Shown here in pieces: positions 23,154 to 36,073 of a stretch of 64,000 bases of DNA. Every line of letters starts with the position of its first letter. The first letter of the stretch is position 1. Position numbers and translations under genes: made by a program. Source of the DNA: Acestrorhynchus altus (Eukaryota > Chordata > Actinopteri > Characiformes > Acestrorhynchidae); contig CM067505.1 of the NCBI GenBank assembly GCA_034509495.1, positions 4,558,094 through 4,622,093 of the forward strand. Reading direction: 5' to 3'. The notes beneath the pieces were generated by a model. It was not told the DNA's origin. It was given only the letters and a program-made list of their open reading frames with translations, and made no database searches.

Positions 23154-25611
23154 GTATAACAGTTTACTTCACTCTTTAACCCTAAGATTTGATCTTATCT
23201 CTCTTTAGCATCTCCAGTTCTAAACTAAAAAAAAAAAGGTCCCAAACATGGCTGATCAACTCCATTTGGCATTACTGATCAATCATTTCATTTGATTTGA
23301 AGTTCACCAGTGTGAAGATCTCAGTAAAGAGTAAAGAGAGTGCTCAGAGTGATCCTTGCTGCACTGTTTTGTGACACTCTTTATGATGCAATGCTTTTGG
23401 GAAGCTCATCCCTGTCCCATGTGCAGTGAGTAATGCGGGTGTGGGCATGATCGGGCCGCTGGAATGCCAGAGTGTGAGGGACATGCAGGACCTCTTCAAC
23501 ACTAACTTCTTCGGGCTGGTGAGGCTGGTGAAGGAGACGCTCCCAGACATGAAGAGACGCCAGAGTGGACAGATTGTGGTGATGAGCAGCGTCTTGGGCA
23601 TTCAGGGTAATTACTGAATACTGTCAGCAGAGGTGGGGATTTCAGGCCCCTGGGGGTGGGTTTTGACTCGCCGGGCCTCAAATACCCACCTCTGATTGTC
23701 ACACACTGCATAAAGGGGTGCGGAATTGCAATCCAAGAAGTGAAATTATACATTTTATGTGTCAGTTCAGTATAACGTTCTATTACAGAGAGATTTCAGT
23801 TCTGCGTTCTCCTGGATTGTAATTACCCACCCCAGCAGTGAAGAGCCATCGTTTATCACATGTAAAATGTAGGTGGCAGAGGAACCGCTGAGAAACCACT
23901 GCATGAGCTGATCTTTGTTGCTTGCAGGCCTGCTCTTCAATGATGTCTACGCTGCCTCAAAGTTCGCAGTAGAGGGCTTTTGTGAGAGCCTTGCTGTGCA
24001 AGCAATGAAGTTTAACATTAAGTGAGTGACAGTAAATGCTAGTTTAACTCTCTTTCCAGACAGCAGGAGTAGCTGAAGTAGCTGATCAAGGTGTGGAGGC
24101 CTCTCTCATCTGACTTAGATGTCTTTTTTGCCAACCAGTAGTGATGATCAGTGGTTCTGTAGTTGCTGAGTTCATTCATTTCTTCATGTGACCTTTTGTG
24201 TGTGTGTTTTTAACAGATTTTAAGTTTACCTTCTTTCACTGTCTACAGGATGACCTTGGTGGAACCGGGCCCAGTGGTGACCGAGTTTGAGAGGAAGCTT
24301 TATGAGGAGGTGGAGAACATGGACCTGTCTGGCACTGATGAGGAAACAGCCAGAATCTTCCGTGAAGTTTACCTGCCCTACTCCAGAAAGGTGTTCTCGT
24401 CTCTTGGCCAGACGCCAGAGGAGGTGGCTGAGGTGAGGATGTGGCAGGTTGAACAGTGTAAGAACACGGATGCAAGGCGTTTTACCTAGAGGACCTTCTT
24501 GACACACTGAAACAGTTTAAAAGAATGTTTAAAAATAACATAATGCAATATAAAAATATATAAAATAGAGCAAGTCCAATTAATCATGAATAACTACAAA
24601 ACATGATTAATCATAAATAACTACAAAACACGATTAATCACGAATAACTACACAACACGATTAATCACGAATAACTACAAAACATGATTAATCACGAATA
24701 ACTACAAAACACGATTAATCACGAATAACTACAAAACACGATTAATCACGAATAACTACAAAAACACGATTAATCGCGAATAACTACAAAACATGATTGA
24801 TCACGAATAACTACAAAAACACGATTAATCACGAATAACTACAAAACACGATTAATCATGAATAACTAGACCAAAACAAATTATGAATAACTGTGTACAA
24901 ATGGAAGTCCTTCTGACTTTAATTAGGAAATATCAATAAACCACGAATAACTGGATACTATGAAAAACAAACCCCAAAAATTCATGTGATTATTCATAAG
25001 TAACTATAATAAAATTCACTGAACCGATACAAATTATTCAACATGATTTATCAACCATTAATACAATCAAATGCAATTAATTATGAAGAACTACATTAAA
25101 ATTCTCATGATTCAACACAAAGATTAGTGTTAGACAAATACTGTATTAAACACAAAGTGATTAATTACAATCAGTTAATATATTTTAATATGCAGTTCCT
25201 TATATTCATAACTACATACCTTAGTTTCACATTAATCACTGAATAATTCATAGAAATTATACAATGTTTTATAGTAAGTCTGCAATTTAATCATGTGCAT
25301 TGTTGAATTCCTGAATTCATACGGTAGATGTTGATCTAATTTTGTGTGACCCGCAACCTGTTGAAGAAACATCTCTCTAACATCTTTCTAATCCATTACA
25401 GCAAACTCACCAGCTGCTTGTAGCAAAGAACCCTCCGTTTCGTCACCAGACCAACCGCCTGTACACCCCCATGACAGCCATGAAGCATGCGGACCCAACA
25501 GGCCGTCTGCCTATAGACACCTTCTACAAGATGGTCTTCCAACACAACCGTGTTTTTAATGCCAGTCTGGGAATCATGCGTCTGCTTCAGAAGAGGATGG
25601 GGAAAACATAA
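20749..25611 (+). CDS. rdh8: All-trans-retinol dehydrogenase 8 (photoreceptor RDH, SDR superfamily)
   Basis: RDH8 reduces all-trans-retinal to all-trans-retinol with NADPH in photoreceptor outer segments. The exons are 20749-20845, 22525-22686, 23427-23606, 23928-24021, 24249-24432 and 25402-25611, all with GT/AG borders and matching phases. They give 308 residues, the usual length. The cofactor motif TGCSSGIG is at 9-16. VSNAG (87-91) replaces the more common NNAG, and the related 17beta-HSD1 enzymes also vary at that first position. The catalytic triad is S141, Y154 and K158 (YAASK). LVEPGPVVTEFE (181-192) follows, then TNRLYTPMTAMKHADPTG, both typical of RDH8. Next to shfl, as in human 19p13.2. 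HSD17B1 is the closest alternative, but the C-terminal half fits RDH8 better. I cannot decide between fish rdh8a and rdh8b. Confidence 0.92.
21042..21089. repeat. (AAT)n microsatellite in rdh8 intron 1
   Basis: About fifteen uninterrupted AAT units. Confidence 0.95.
21150..21790. mobile_element. DNA-transposon-like repeat in rdh8 intron 1, family shared with 39410-39600
   Basis: The blocks 'TTGGTCTTTCAGACCTTACC' and 'AGAAGAACCCATGGCTGCTG' occur in a repeat common in teleosts. The second block recurs at about 39478-39500 in the same orientation. It is non-coding and degraded. Superfamily not determined. Confidence 0.6.
21970..22430 (+). mobile_element. Tc1-like transposon remnant in rdh8 intron 1
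   Basis: The blocks 'AGCAGGAGAACCTTATACCA' with 'ACTGTGAAGC' (22374-22403) and 'TCATTTGGGCACAGTTACAA' are conserved in fish Tc1 transposase genes in this orientation. The open stretch of about 150 codons at 21849-22307 overlaps it and is not a host gene. Confidence 0.6.
23093..23152. repeat. (AAT)n microsatellite in rdh8 intron 2
   Basis: About twenty AAT units. Confidence 0.95.
24579..24872. repeat. 27-bp minisatellite in rdh8 intron 5
   Basis: About eleven tandem copies of a unit containing AATCACGAATAACTACAAAA and ending CACGATT. Units differ at a few positions (CACG/CATG/CATA). Degenerate decay products of the same unit continue to about 25100. Confidence 0.93.
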
Positions 25612-25697
25612 GCATGTGGCCTTGGAATTCCGGAGGATGCTGAATAGTTGTAACTATTGGAATACTGTCCACAGGCCTTCTAGGGAGGGCTGTCACA

Positions 25698-25728
<31 letters not shown>
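25698..25728. repeat. (CA)n microsatellite in the rdh8 3' UTR
   Basis: About fifteen CA units, 90 bp past the stop codon. Confidence 0.9.
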
Positions 25729-25730
<2 letters not shown>

Positions 25731-25810
25731 TAAAACTGCAGCAGATTTAATGCCTCTAGATCAAGAATCATGATCTTGCTCACATACTATAATGTACATG
25801 ATACTCTAGA

Positions 25811-25945
25811 ACAGGAATATCCAGTCTGATTCATAAATGGCTGCTGTGGCCGATTCCATTCCAAACAAGCAGAAGCATGTGTTTGAGCAGGTAGTCTTAG
25901 ACTTGAAATGAGCCTGTTCAAGGAACTCTACTGTAATGAATTCTG
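25811..25945. repeat. Half copy of the MITE family at 63141-63323
   Basis: The blocks 'ATATCCAGTCTGATTCATAA' and 'GGCCGATTCCATTCCAAACA' resemble the left arm of the palindromic element at 63141. It lies in the rdh8 3' UTR region. Confidence 0.4.
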
Positions 25946-26288
25946 ATTTTATGCCTTTTAGAATAGAATTTTAGGACTATCTTATAAGTATTGTTCCAAA
26001 ATGTAATATGTATATATATATATTAGGATTACAGTGGTATACTGGTTTTAGCTATATTGTGGTATATAAATTATAGTTATACTGTGTACATTTGATTAAT
26101 ATCATTAGTAAAAATAAATGCAACCTAATCTCCCCTTTTTCTTTCTCTCTATTTTTAAACAAGCTTTCAGTAGATTAATGGGGAAAATAAGAGATGAGTT
26201 GAGGAGTTGACTTCTCTAATTCTTTTTGCTGAATCAGTCAATTCTTTATATCAGTATTTTCTCTACAATCTCTACAATCAATACTTTC

Positions 26289-26294
26289 AATAAA
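26289..26294 (+). terminator. rdh8: Candidate poly(A) signal of rdh8
   Basis: AATAAA lies 680 nt past the stop codon. A second AATAAA is at 26359-26364. Which is used cannot be told from sequence. Confidence 0.5.
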
Positions 26295-26600
26295 GATCTA
26301 ATTTGGTTGCAGAAACGTGTATAAAATGACTTTAATATAAACTGTGTCCAGTAAATGAAATAAATATATAACTGAATAGGGTTTTCAATTTGCCTGTTTT
26401 ATGAATATTTTAAAAATGCACTAACAAACTTGAGCACAAAAGCCAGACATGCTTGTATCACAACATCTAAGTGGAACATTGTTCTAACCCACAGGTGAGA
26501 ATGCAGTAAAAGGTGAGTTTGAGCAACTGACTTAACAAAGTTGAGTTAACAGAAGAAATGCTCTGTAATGAGCAGCGGAGTCATTTTAAGTTTGACTGAC

Positions 26601-29317
26601 TTTATTCACAATAAACAGACCAATAAAGGACACGGGACAGAAATGTAGTTCCCTACTGTTTTATTAGAAGTAACTTATTTTACAACTTTTGTCTGTAGAA
26701 AGAAACAATGTGAAAAGGTGTTTATATACAATGATTTAAACTACTTTAAACAAGTACAGGAATTAATAAAAAAAACAAAAAAACAAACGAGCCGGAAAAT
26801 AACTATGGCTGTTCTAATAATGCAAGACAAAATATATATCAGTCACATCCTCGGTTTCAAAAATAATGCTAATAGAAGTACACTTTTTGTCTTTTTTAGT
26901 ACATAATCACTTTTTTTTTAAAAACATAAGACTCTTACACAAAATAGACCTAAACAAGACAATCGTATTTACATAAAGATGCTGGATATACGAAATGTCC
27001 AGAGCACTGGGGTGGGGGAGGTTGTGGGGGTAATGACCGTTTGACTGATGGCTAAAATATACCAAATACAGCTCAGGTGGGTGTGGCTGGTGTGCTCGAG
27101 TCCAGCCGGGGCAGTGAATCTGAGTGTACCTGTTAAGGCTAAATTTCGTAGGTGTCTTCAGTTGGGTCAGGGAGCTTGGAGGAACACCTAACCTGAGCCG
27201 TTACCACTGTACACCAAGGGGTCCTGCGCTCGGCACGGGATCTTTCCTGGAGACATAAGCTTCTGTATCTGTGGCAGACAACAGGGGGAGCCAGCACTAC
27301 ATAGCAGCGTTTGCTCCGTCTGGGCCACAAAGGGTAGACACCATCCCTCCAGGCTGGCCAGGTGGGGACTGCTAGAGATGCAGACGACACTGCATGCCAT
27401 ATAACACCTCCCTGAGGAGTAACAGAGCGCTAGCAGCCCACTAGCCACCTCTCCAGACATTTACCCCTTTACACACAAGCACACAAACACAGGTAGAGTT
27501 CAGGTTAAGAGAGCATGGTTGGCACTGGCATGCCAACACACCATGAGTTGGCCTTGTGGTGGCCTGAATGTGACTGGATCTTACAGAAATGTAGCAACAG
27601 GACCAAGACGAAATGGAGCATTTGGGGTATGTTATACTTTATCGGTCAAACTAGGCCTGAAAGAATGGTTCAGTCACAATTCTAATGTTTCTAATAAGAA
27701 ATGAAACCAAGGCACTACCAATTAGCATTAGGCAGGATATATGAGCATAATGCAATCAGATGGTCCCCAGCATCCTTTCACTGTAACCCTTGCAGGTTTG
27801 GTCATCCAGGTCCTGCAGTTATATGCCTCAAGCTCAACGGGACCAGGGGTCGTAACTCAACCGCAGACATTCTTCTGGTCGGGCTTCAGCAGAGGCTGTG
27901 GCAGTGTTTAAATAAAAGGCTCTGGAAACACCAGACACTATTGGATTAGGTGCGCAGGGAAGGGTGGGTTGAGGGCAGGACCTTTTACCAAGAGACAGAG
28001 GTGTCACAGTAGCGCGACAGAAAGCAGCAGCCTATAAAAACACAGCTTAGCACATTTGGAACAACATAGCGATGTTCCAAAGGCAACCACGGTTATAACA
28101 GAGAGTAAAAACAATATAAAACAATTCATACAAATCTTCCAAAATAAAGTAAAAAAAAAATAAAAATGAAAGGGCAGCGGGTGACAGCTTTAAGTGTTGC
28201 CAAATGACCTCTGAATGAGCTGAAGGATTGGGAGCAGGGTGATGACAGGGAAGAAGCCAGGCCCTTTAAGTAGGGTCCCTTCAGAATTAAAACTGATCCC
28301 TTCTGTCAGCATCAACAGTAGTAGAACAATAGTGTGTTTCCTATTAGCTTTTTCAATCAGTCTGAGTCTATGCTGTTCTGGAATGGCAGCTGTCAATTTT
28401 AACCCTTGCTTGGCCTTAGAAGTGCTTCAAAGATGCCCCTCAAAATATTACACATAACTCCTACGGAATGTATCAATTCACTTTAGTTCATCAAATTCAA
28501 ATATATCCGTGGCCATTTTACATGCGCCTAGGTGTTTTTGGAAGCCGACTTAATGCTGGATTAATGATGGCCTAAATAAATAATATCACTCGAAACAGGT
28601 GAGACGCCCACCTCTTTCTGTCTGTACCTCAGAATTCCGGTTCCACTGGCTTTAGCCATGACAAACACTGCTGAAGTTTGGGAATGAAAATGTATAAAAA
28701 AATGTAAAAACAACAACAACAACAACAAAAAAACAAATCAATGAGCTGTCCCTATTGCTGTAACAATGGTACAGTTGTGTAACAGGTATGAGCAGCATGG
28801 CAAGGAGCAAACACATCTTTACTGAGAACTGGAGACAGACAGAGGAAGAGGACGCCCCCACAAGGCAGTTTTTTAGAGGAACGTGTTGAGAACAATAAAT
28901 AAAAAGAAAGGAATTTCCTTCAAAAATTTCACCTTTTTCTCTCATTACTCTACTTTTTGAAAAGTTTGTTAGTTTCAGGTTGAATGTCCCCAAGTCTTTG
29001 AAATGAAAGACATGGTTTTTCTTCTTCTTCATATACTTTTTTATAATAAAAACACAAGTCCATCTGTGACAGAATGTCTTACTTCATTAATTTGTCTTTT
29101 CTTTTTAAGACAACACAACTTTTTCCCTTTTACTCTTTTCTCCTGCGGACCAGAGCCGGCAGACGGGTCTTCTCGATGAACAAGTCAATCCTTAATCCAA
29201 TTAAAATCTTGGAAATGGGCTGACGCATAATTACAAAACAGACAAGAAAAATATAGATGAGCCCTAGAGTGAGATGTTGTCCTCTACTCTTGCCAGGTCC
29301 CAAAAGTTTGACTCGAT
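26601..29317 (-). other. notch3: notch3 3' untranslated region (inferred)
   Basis: No other gene is visible between the notch3 stop and the rdh8 tail. Minus-strand AATAAA hexamers at 26660-26665 and 26601-26606 give a 3' UTR of about 2.7 kb. Open frames here are short and unlike any family I recognise. Confidence 0.55.
26660..26665 (-). terminator. notch3: Candidate poly(A) signal of notch3
   Basis: AATAAA on the minus strand (in CTTCTAATAAAACAG), with a second at 26601-26606. It lies about 300 bp from the convergent rdh8 signal. Confidence 0.45.
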
Positions 29318-30835
29318 TCACGCAAATACCTGCATCTTGCCGTTGGGCTCTGCAACGTGGGGGATCTGGGTCTGGGCTGGACCAGTGACGGCTGGACTAG
29401 GAGTGGAGTCAGACCAATCGGATACGCAATGGGGCGAGGGGCTGGACCAGGGCTCTGGAGATTCAGGAGAAGGGGTCAGGTATGGGTGCTCGTTGGGCAG
29501 GTGCAGGTAATGTTTGGGAGTGGTATCCATGGCAGAGTTGTAGCTGTGCTGCGAGGGTGGGGTAGGGTAGTCCTCTAAGCCAGTGCTGCTGTTGCTGCTG
29601 CTGGCCTGGGCTGGTGGTGCCTGGGAGGCCTGAGATGGGACCTGGCTTTGTGAAGGCTGCGGAGCTAGGGGGGCTTGGGGTTGCTGCTGCTGTTGCTGCT
29701 GGGGTTGACTTTGACTCTGCTGTTGCTGCTGATAGAAGGCTGGAGGATTCTGTGGCTGCTGTGGAGTTGGAGGTGTTGAGGAACTCATATTGGTTAAGGT
29801 TTGCTGGTTGCTGAGGGTGTGGCTGCGGACCTGCTGCTGCTGTTCAGCTATGGAGGGTAGCTTGACGGGACTGAGCGAGGGTGCTCCAGACACTGGCGTG
29901 GGCTGCAGCATGGGCTGAGAGCTGCGGAACACCTGCTGTGGGTGCATGAGCATATTCGGCTGCATGGCACTGGGCGTTTGTGGGTGCATGGCCCCCTGGC
30001 CAGCCGCTGGGTGCACCATGTTCACCATTGGTTGGCTGCACTGAGGCGATTGGGGTATGCGGCTGTGCCAGTCAAACGGCACACTGACTGGGTTGACCAT
30101 ACCCATGTTTAGACCCATCTGCCCGGGGTTCAGGATGTAGCCATGGGCGGCCTGGGCACCCTGCATAGACATACGGCTCTGCAAGGAAATTCCTCCGTCA
30201 GCCAGGTCATTCAAACCTGCCATAGACACTGCAAATGGGCCACTGCTCCCATCCAGCATGCTGGTGTGCACCATGGGAGTGCTGGGCACAGACATGGAGG
30301 TGTGGAAAATGCCTGGAGAGGGCATGGCAGCTGGAGATGTAGGGTTAGTAACATATCCAGCATTGCTAGCACCTCCGCGTGGCGAGTCCAGTGAGTCGAC
30401 AGGTGACAGAGTGACTGAGCTTTCCAGCAAGGCACTTTGCATGTCCAGCGTCAGCTTCTTGTTGCGTGCCTTCACTGAATCTTTCAAGCCAGATGCATGC
30501 CCTCCACCCAGGCCTTTGGCACCTGGACGACGGCTCTTCTTGCCTTGTGGGGCATTCTTCAGACTGGGCAGGAAGCTGCTGGGGGGGCACATGAGGGGTG
30601 AAAGTGTGTGACTTGTCAGATGGTGTCCGGCGGCTCCAGAGTGACTTTGTGGGCTGCGCACTGTGTTGTACTCATCCAGAAGTTGCACAATGTCATGGTG
30701 CATGCGGTCCTGGGCGATGTCGCGTGGGAGCCGGTCCATGTGGTCCGTGATTTCCCGGTTTGCAAAGTGAGCCAACAGTACCTTCACAGCCTCGCAGCTG
30801 CCTTCTCTGGCAGCAAGGAAAAGTGGGGTCTCCTC
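29318..30835 (-). other. notch3: notch3 exon 33: last ankyrin repeat, C-terminal transactivation and PEST region
   Basis: Residues about 1966-2470. The end of the ankyrin domain (LLAHFANREITDHMDRLPRD) is followed by a basic KKSRRPGAKG segment, LTLDMQSALLESSVTLSPVD, and a long Pro/Gln/Met-rich stretch with Q runs (codons at about 29680-29730). The PEST end carries HPYLTPSPESPEPWSSPSP, which includes the LTPSPE phosphodegron-like site expected for FBXW7. The tail is longer than in human NOTCH3. Confidence 0.93.
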
Positions 30836-33800
30836 CTGATGTTCAATAAACAGAATGGTATTGAGTTAGTGAAAATAATTTGAGAATGATTGTAATACTG
30901 ATACTGATATACTGGAATAGCAGGTACACGTGAGGGCAACACAACAAGATTACCTTGAGGTCTTGCATATCTTTATTGGCTCCATTCTTCAGCAGGGCAA
31001 CAGTTGCTTCAACATTATTCACTGCTGCTGCCCAGTGCAGTGCAGATTTACCTGGAGGGCAAAATGACCAACATGATCATCACATTTCTGGTGCATTTTT
31101 TCTCATACCTCAAATCCACCAATGCATTTGGTAATGATGGACACTCACCCAGCTCATCCACAGCATTGACGTCAGCGTGGCAGGTAATCAACTCCTCTAC
31201 CATGCCCTCCACGGCAAGTCTGGCTGCCAGGATCAGAGCCGTGGAACCATCGTACATGCGTGCATCCAGATCCGTTGCCCGTGTCCTGATCAAAATCTGT
31301 GAGGAATGCAAAAGCTCTATTAGTCATATAATGTTACAAACAAGACTTTGAGAACCAACATCCATTGTTAGTCAAACCCCAGGGCCAATAAATGAAGTTC
31401 CATTAGCATGTACCTGGAAGACTCCCTGTGCGTCAGCGGCCACAGCTGCATGCAGTGGTGTACGGCCAGTGTTGTCCTGCGCATTGGCATCTGCTCCAGC
31501 ATCCAGCAACCTCTTTGCAGCATCAGCACGGGCATAACGGGCAGCCAAGTGCAGAGCAGTTTCTCCAGTCCGGTCAGTCTGTGCACCCAGAGATGCACCC
31601 TGATAGATGAGGTCTGATATGATGTTAGCTGAAGACTCCTCTGAGTCGTCGTCCTCTGTCACCTCAGGCTCCAGCCCTCCGCCACAGAATGAGGCCAACA
31701 TCAATGGAGTAAAGCCATCTGCAACAACACAAACTCATCACTTAATGTGTTCAGTTTTCAACAATTCCTTCAACTTCAAAATTTCAATTTTTGGTAATAG
31801 CTGTATTTGTAACATACCTGGTCCCCGCACATTGACATCCATGCAGTCACCATCAAATTCACCCTGCGGAGGTGTGAGGGCCATGGAGGGAGGCATTCGG
31901 ATGTCTGCTGCAGCTAGATGATGCTGTGTCCATTGCCTGCTATCCACAGCATCCTCAGTGTCTGAGAGAATACTGGGCTCCTCCACCTGGGGGACAAGTG
32001 CACAATGTTATTATACTCAAATTCACCATCAGAGGTCACTGTTACCCCAGTTTAAGTTGACTGTTTCAGTTCCTTATGCCAACCTGTAGCATTTCACAAA
32101 CACCTTACACATAATGTGCATTTGAACTGTTTCGAAACAAAACTTTTCCAAACAAAATTCCTGTTTGGCTGATTTGTATTAGATTTACATTAATAAAATT
32201 TAAGATAAATTTATTGTGATTATTTATTAAACCCTGCACAAAGAAAATGACAGATCACCTTTAGTCTCTTGGCTTCAGGACAGTCTGTGTCTATCCATTG
32301 GTCACTGTGGTCACCAAGCAATGACTCCTCCACTGTCTTTGGCATATGCCTGTGAAATAGGAACACAGATGCTGTGAATAACCCCTGCAACTATAGGCTT
32401 AATGCCCACTGACACAATTAGTTATAGCTGTTTATGAAATTACTCACTTCATGCCCAGAGCGTCCTGGCCCACTGGTTCTCTGCGGTTCTTGTTGCTGCT
32501 GGTGTCTTTCTTGAGGAAGAATCCCTCAGGGAACCATAGTGTGCTGTGCTCTCGCTTGCGCCTTGCAATCAGCATGCCCACCACCAGGATGATCAGCAGG
32601 AATAGTGCCGCCACACCCGCCAGCAGTAGCTTAAGCACGTCAGGGTCCACAGGCTTGATTTTCTCACCTGAGGTTGTAGGTTGTAAGACAGGAAGTTAAT
32701 TCACCAAACCAAACCTAACATCTAGGCACTCTGGGCACATGTACAGCAGATCTACAGCAAATATAAATGTAAATGGTATCCTACTCTACTTTACCAAATG
32801 TAATGACTTGTTAATTAAATGTAGAGAGAATTTCTAGTGAAAGCACTCACCGCGGACTTCTTTTAGTGGGTAGGGGAAACGCAACATTTCCCGAGCTGAC
32901 AGGGCTCCTAGATATTCAGCAGCACTCTCTGCTGAAGGGAAACAATGATCCTGGGAGCAGAGGCGGTTATCAATCTCCAAATACACGATGGACCTGAACA
33001 GAATGAGTTGCCATTAGGAATCAAAAGGTTCAAACTAGAAATATACAGTAATTCCAGCTTTTAAACGGTAATATATGTATTTGGAAATATGTTGGCACAT
33101 GACTGATAGCTCACCCAATGACTTCCTGCTGGGACATGAGCTCACGTTTGGGGCGGCCATCACGTCGAGTGTAGGGTCGGATCATGGCTTCGCCATTGTG
33201 ATCAAGGCGGAAACGTAGGGAAGTGCGCAGGATGCTGCTGAGTTTCTGCAAGAAGGCTGTGCTGGTCCGCAGCAGCTCCTCTGGTGGCAGCAGCACCACG
33301 ATGACCAGCACACCGTCAGCAAGGTCCTCTGGTACTGTCTTTGCACAGTCCAGACCATCCCAACCACACGCCTCATTATTACATCCCTGATCACAGAGGC
33401 CATCTGCATAATGATCCATGCAGTATGTCTCGTAGATGGGGCTGGGGTGAAAGTGAAAAATGGCGAGAATTAAGATTACCTTGCTTTCCTTTACGTTCAG
33501 AGGAATCTATTCATTGGGAATGTTTCCAGGACAGTGCTACAACTCTGGCAAAGACAAAAGACATTTAGCAGTCACTTACTTGCAGACATTGTCCTTGGTC
33601 TTGCAGTCAAAGTTGTCATACAGGCACTCTGCGTTATTGCATGACTCGTCACACTGGCTGTTGTTAAATAAACGCCAGCAGAGGGGGTCAGCACAGCGTG
33701 CCCAAGGATTTGCAGCCAGTGAGCAGTCACCCTCATCCCAGCGACAGGCAAAGCTGTTACATTCTTTATCACAAACCCCATCGTTGGCCTTCCTGTAGCA

Positions 33801-36025
33801 GTCCGCTATGGGGCAGGTGGGTGTGGTTCGCTCCTGATCACAACGTTTACCCTTCCAGCCTCCCAAGCACTGGCAGCTGAAGAAGGGGAAGGTGGCCTCC
33901 TCTGTGCAAATGCCACCATTACGACAAGGTTTGGATGAGCAGCTCTGGTTGCTGCGGTGCTGACACTGTGGCCCGGCAAAGCCCTGCTGGCATGAGCAAC
34001 GTGCACCTCGAGACGTCTCTGTGCAGCTGCCACCATTATAGCAGGATAGCTCTCTGCAGGACATGCTACGCTCACAATTAGCCCCTGTAAAGCCCTGAGA
34101 GACAGAGAAATTGAGACATTGTGGTGAAAGACTGGAGAAGTAGGACTAAACCTGGATGACCAATTATTGGAATTTGGAAAAACATTTAGTACATTATGTA
34201 GTCTAGCCATTCACACACAACACATTAACATGAATTAGTTAGCAGAGAGGTAAAGTTTACTTATAGTATATTTTATAGAAATGCGAAGGAGCATTCAAAT
34301 TAACTCACCAGCTGACAGGTGCAGATGTATTCCAGTGGTGAGCTGCTGGAGCTGGAGCATGCCCCACCGTTCTTACAAGGCTGAGCCTCACACACGCCAA
34401 ATCTACTCTGGCAGCTTCGACCTGGACACACAATCACAACAGTTACAGTCTGAAACAGACTACTGCAGACTACTGCCTAACCCAAAGCCTCAATGAACAC
34501 TCCCTGTATACCTGTAAAGCCTGGCTTGCAGACACACTGGTAGTCATTGGGCAGCTGGATGCAGTCCAGGCTGTTGGCTGAATTGCAGGGATTGGAGTGG
34601 CACTCATTTATATCTCCCTCACAGCGGTCGCCTGTGTAGCCTGGAGGGCAGTTGCACCGATAGCCTCCCACTCTGTCCACGCAGGTTCCATTATTCTGAC
34701 ACTTGGGCATGCCACGAGGCCTCATGGGAGTGGCACAGTCATCCTCGTTTATCTCACACAGGACACCTGAGGAGACAATTTGTCGTCAGCATTACAGAGT
34801 TTTGGGTTGGGAAAGCAAGAGTGAAATCAAACCAGTCAGCTTTCATTAGCGGTCAGTTCTCCAGATTGAATCCTTTCTATATAAGGAAATTTAAAACACA
34901 TTTACAGTACAATATATGTTGATTAGACCTACCCAGTGTTCCAGGAGGGCAGGAGCAGATGTAGTGGCCCACCAGATCAATGCAGGTTCCTCCATTCTGA
35001 CAGGGGTGAGAGCGGCACTCATTGATCTCCCTCTCGCAGTTCTGGCCTTCGTAGCCTGGCATACACTGAAAAAAGGTAAAGACAGTTTAGTGAGTGGATT
35101 GTCACTCGGTCTGATACATTATGGTTAGTAACTAGACAAGTGCTTTGTGTATGTGATCACTGAGTGAAACTAGTTTGATAGGTAGTTGCTATGGTACCAG
35201 AGTGACATTAAGATGGTGCACATAGTTGTGCATTCCAAGAAAAAATTCCACAAAAAACTGCTGTTACACAGAAACCACATGTCTGCTTAAAGGTTTGTTT
35301 ACAAGGCCAAATAATGTGGCTCTTAAATGACTTCAGTATTTCACAAACTTCAGAATTGGTTAGCCAGCATTAAGTTTAATCAGGTTATCAGATAAAAGTA
35401 CAGATTTCTATCAGTGATGACAGAATATTTTAAGAAGCATTGATCCTTCAGTAAAATGTTTGTTAGATGTTTTTTACTGCCACTCACATCACATGTGTAT
35501 CCTCCAACATAGCCCCTGCAGGTGGCGCCATTGAGGCAGGGTTTGTCCTCGCAGTGGTCCACCTGACTTTCACAATAGCTGCCTGTGTAATCAGTTGGGC
35601 ACTTGCAGTAGTGTGTGTTCCCGGTATTCACACAGTGGCCACCGCGATGACAAAGTTCATCTGTCTGAAGACCTGAAAAATCGGAGCAGCAAAGACATCG
35701 GGGTCATTTATTTACTTTTCCTGTTTCAACACAGGATGAGAATTAGTGCATTAATGTATGTGTATATATATGAACTGAGATCACACAAACCTCTTTGTAT
35801 GGCAGCCATCTCGCAAGAGACCCCGGGGATGTCGCAGTAGCGCCCTGACCATCCACCCACACAGTCACAGGTGAAGGAGCCGTCTTTAGGCCTGCAGCGG
35901 CCACCGTTCTGACAGGGGTTTGAACGTCTGCACCAGTCCACAGGCACCTGTACAACAACACAGCCACTTAGATTGAGTGAATCAGACCACCAAAACAATG
36001 TAAAGGCATTAACAGATATATGGTG

Positions 36026-36073
<48 letters not shown>

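Noticed and set aside
20749..25611. Assignment of the SDR gene as hsd17b1
   Set aside because: The N-terminal half is similar in both. The EPGPVVTEFE motif, the C-terminal TNRLYTPMTAMK block and the location next to shfl favour rdh8.
30143..30611. Plus-strand open frames across 29300-30900
   Set aside because: They are shadows of the long GC-rich notch3 exon 33 on the minus strand.
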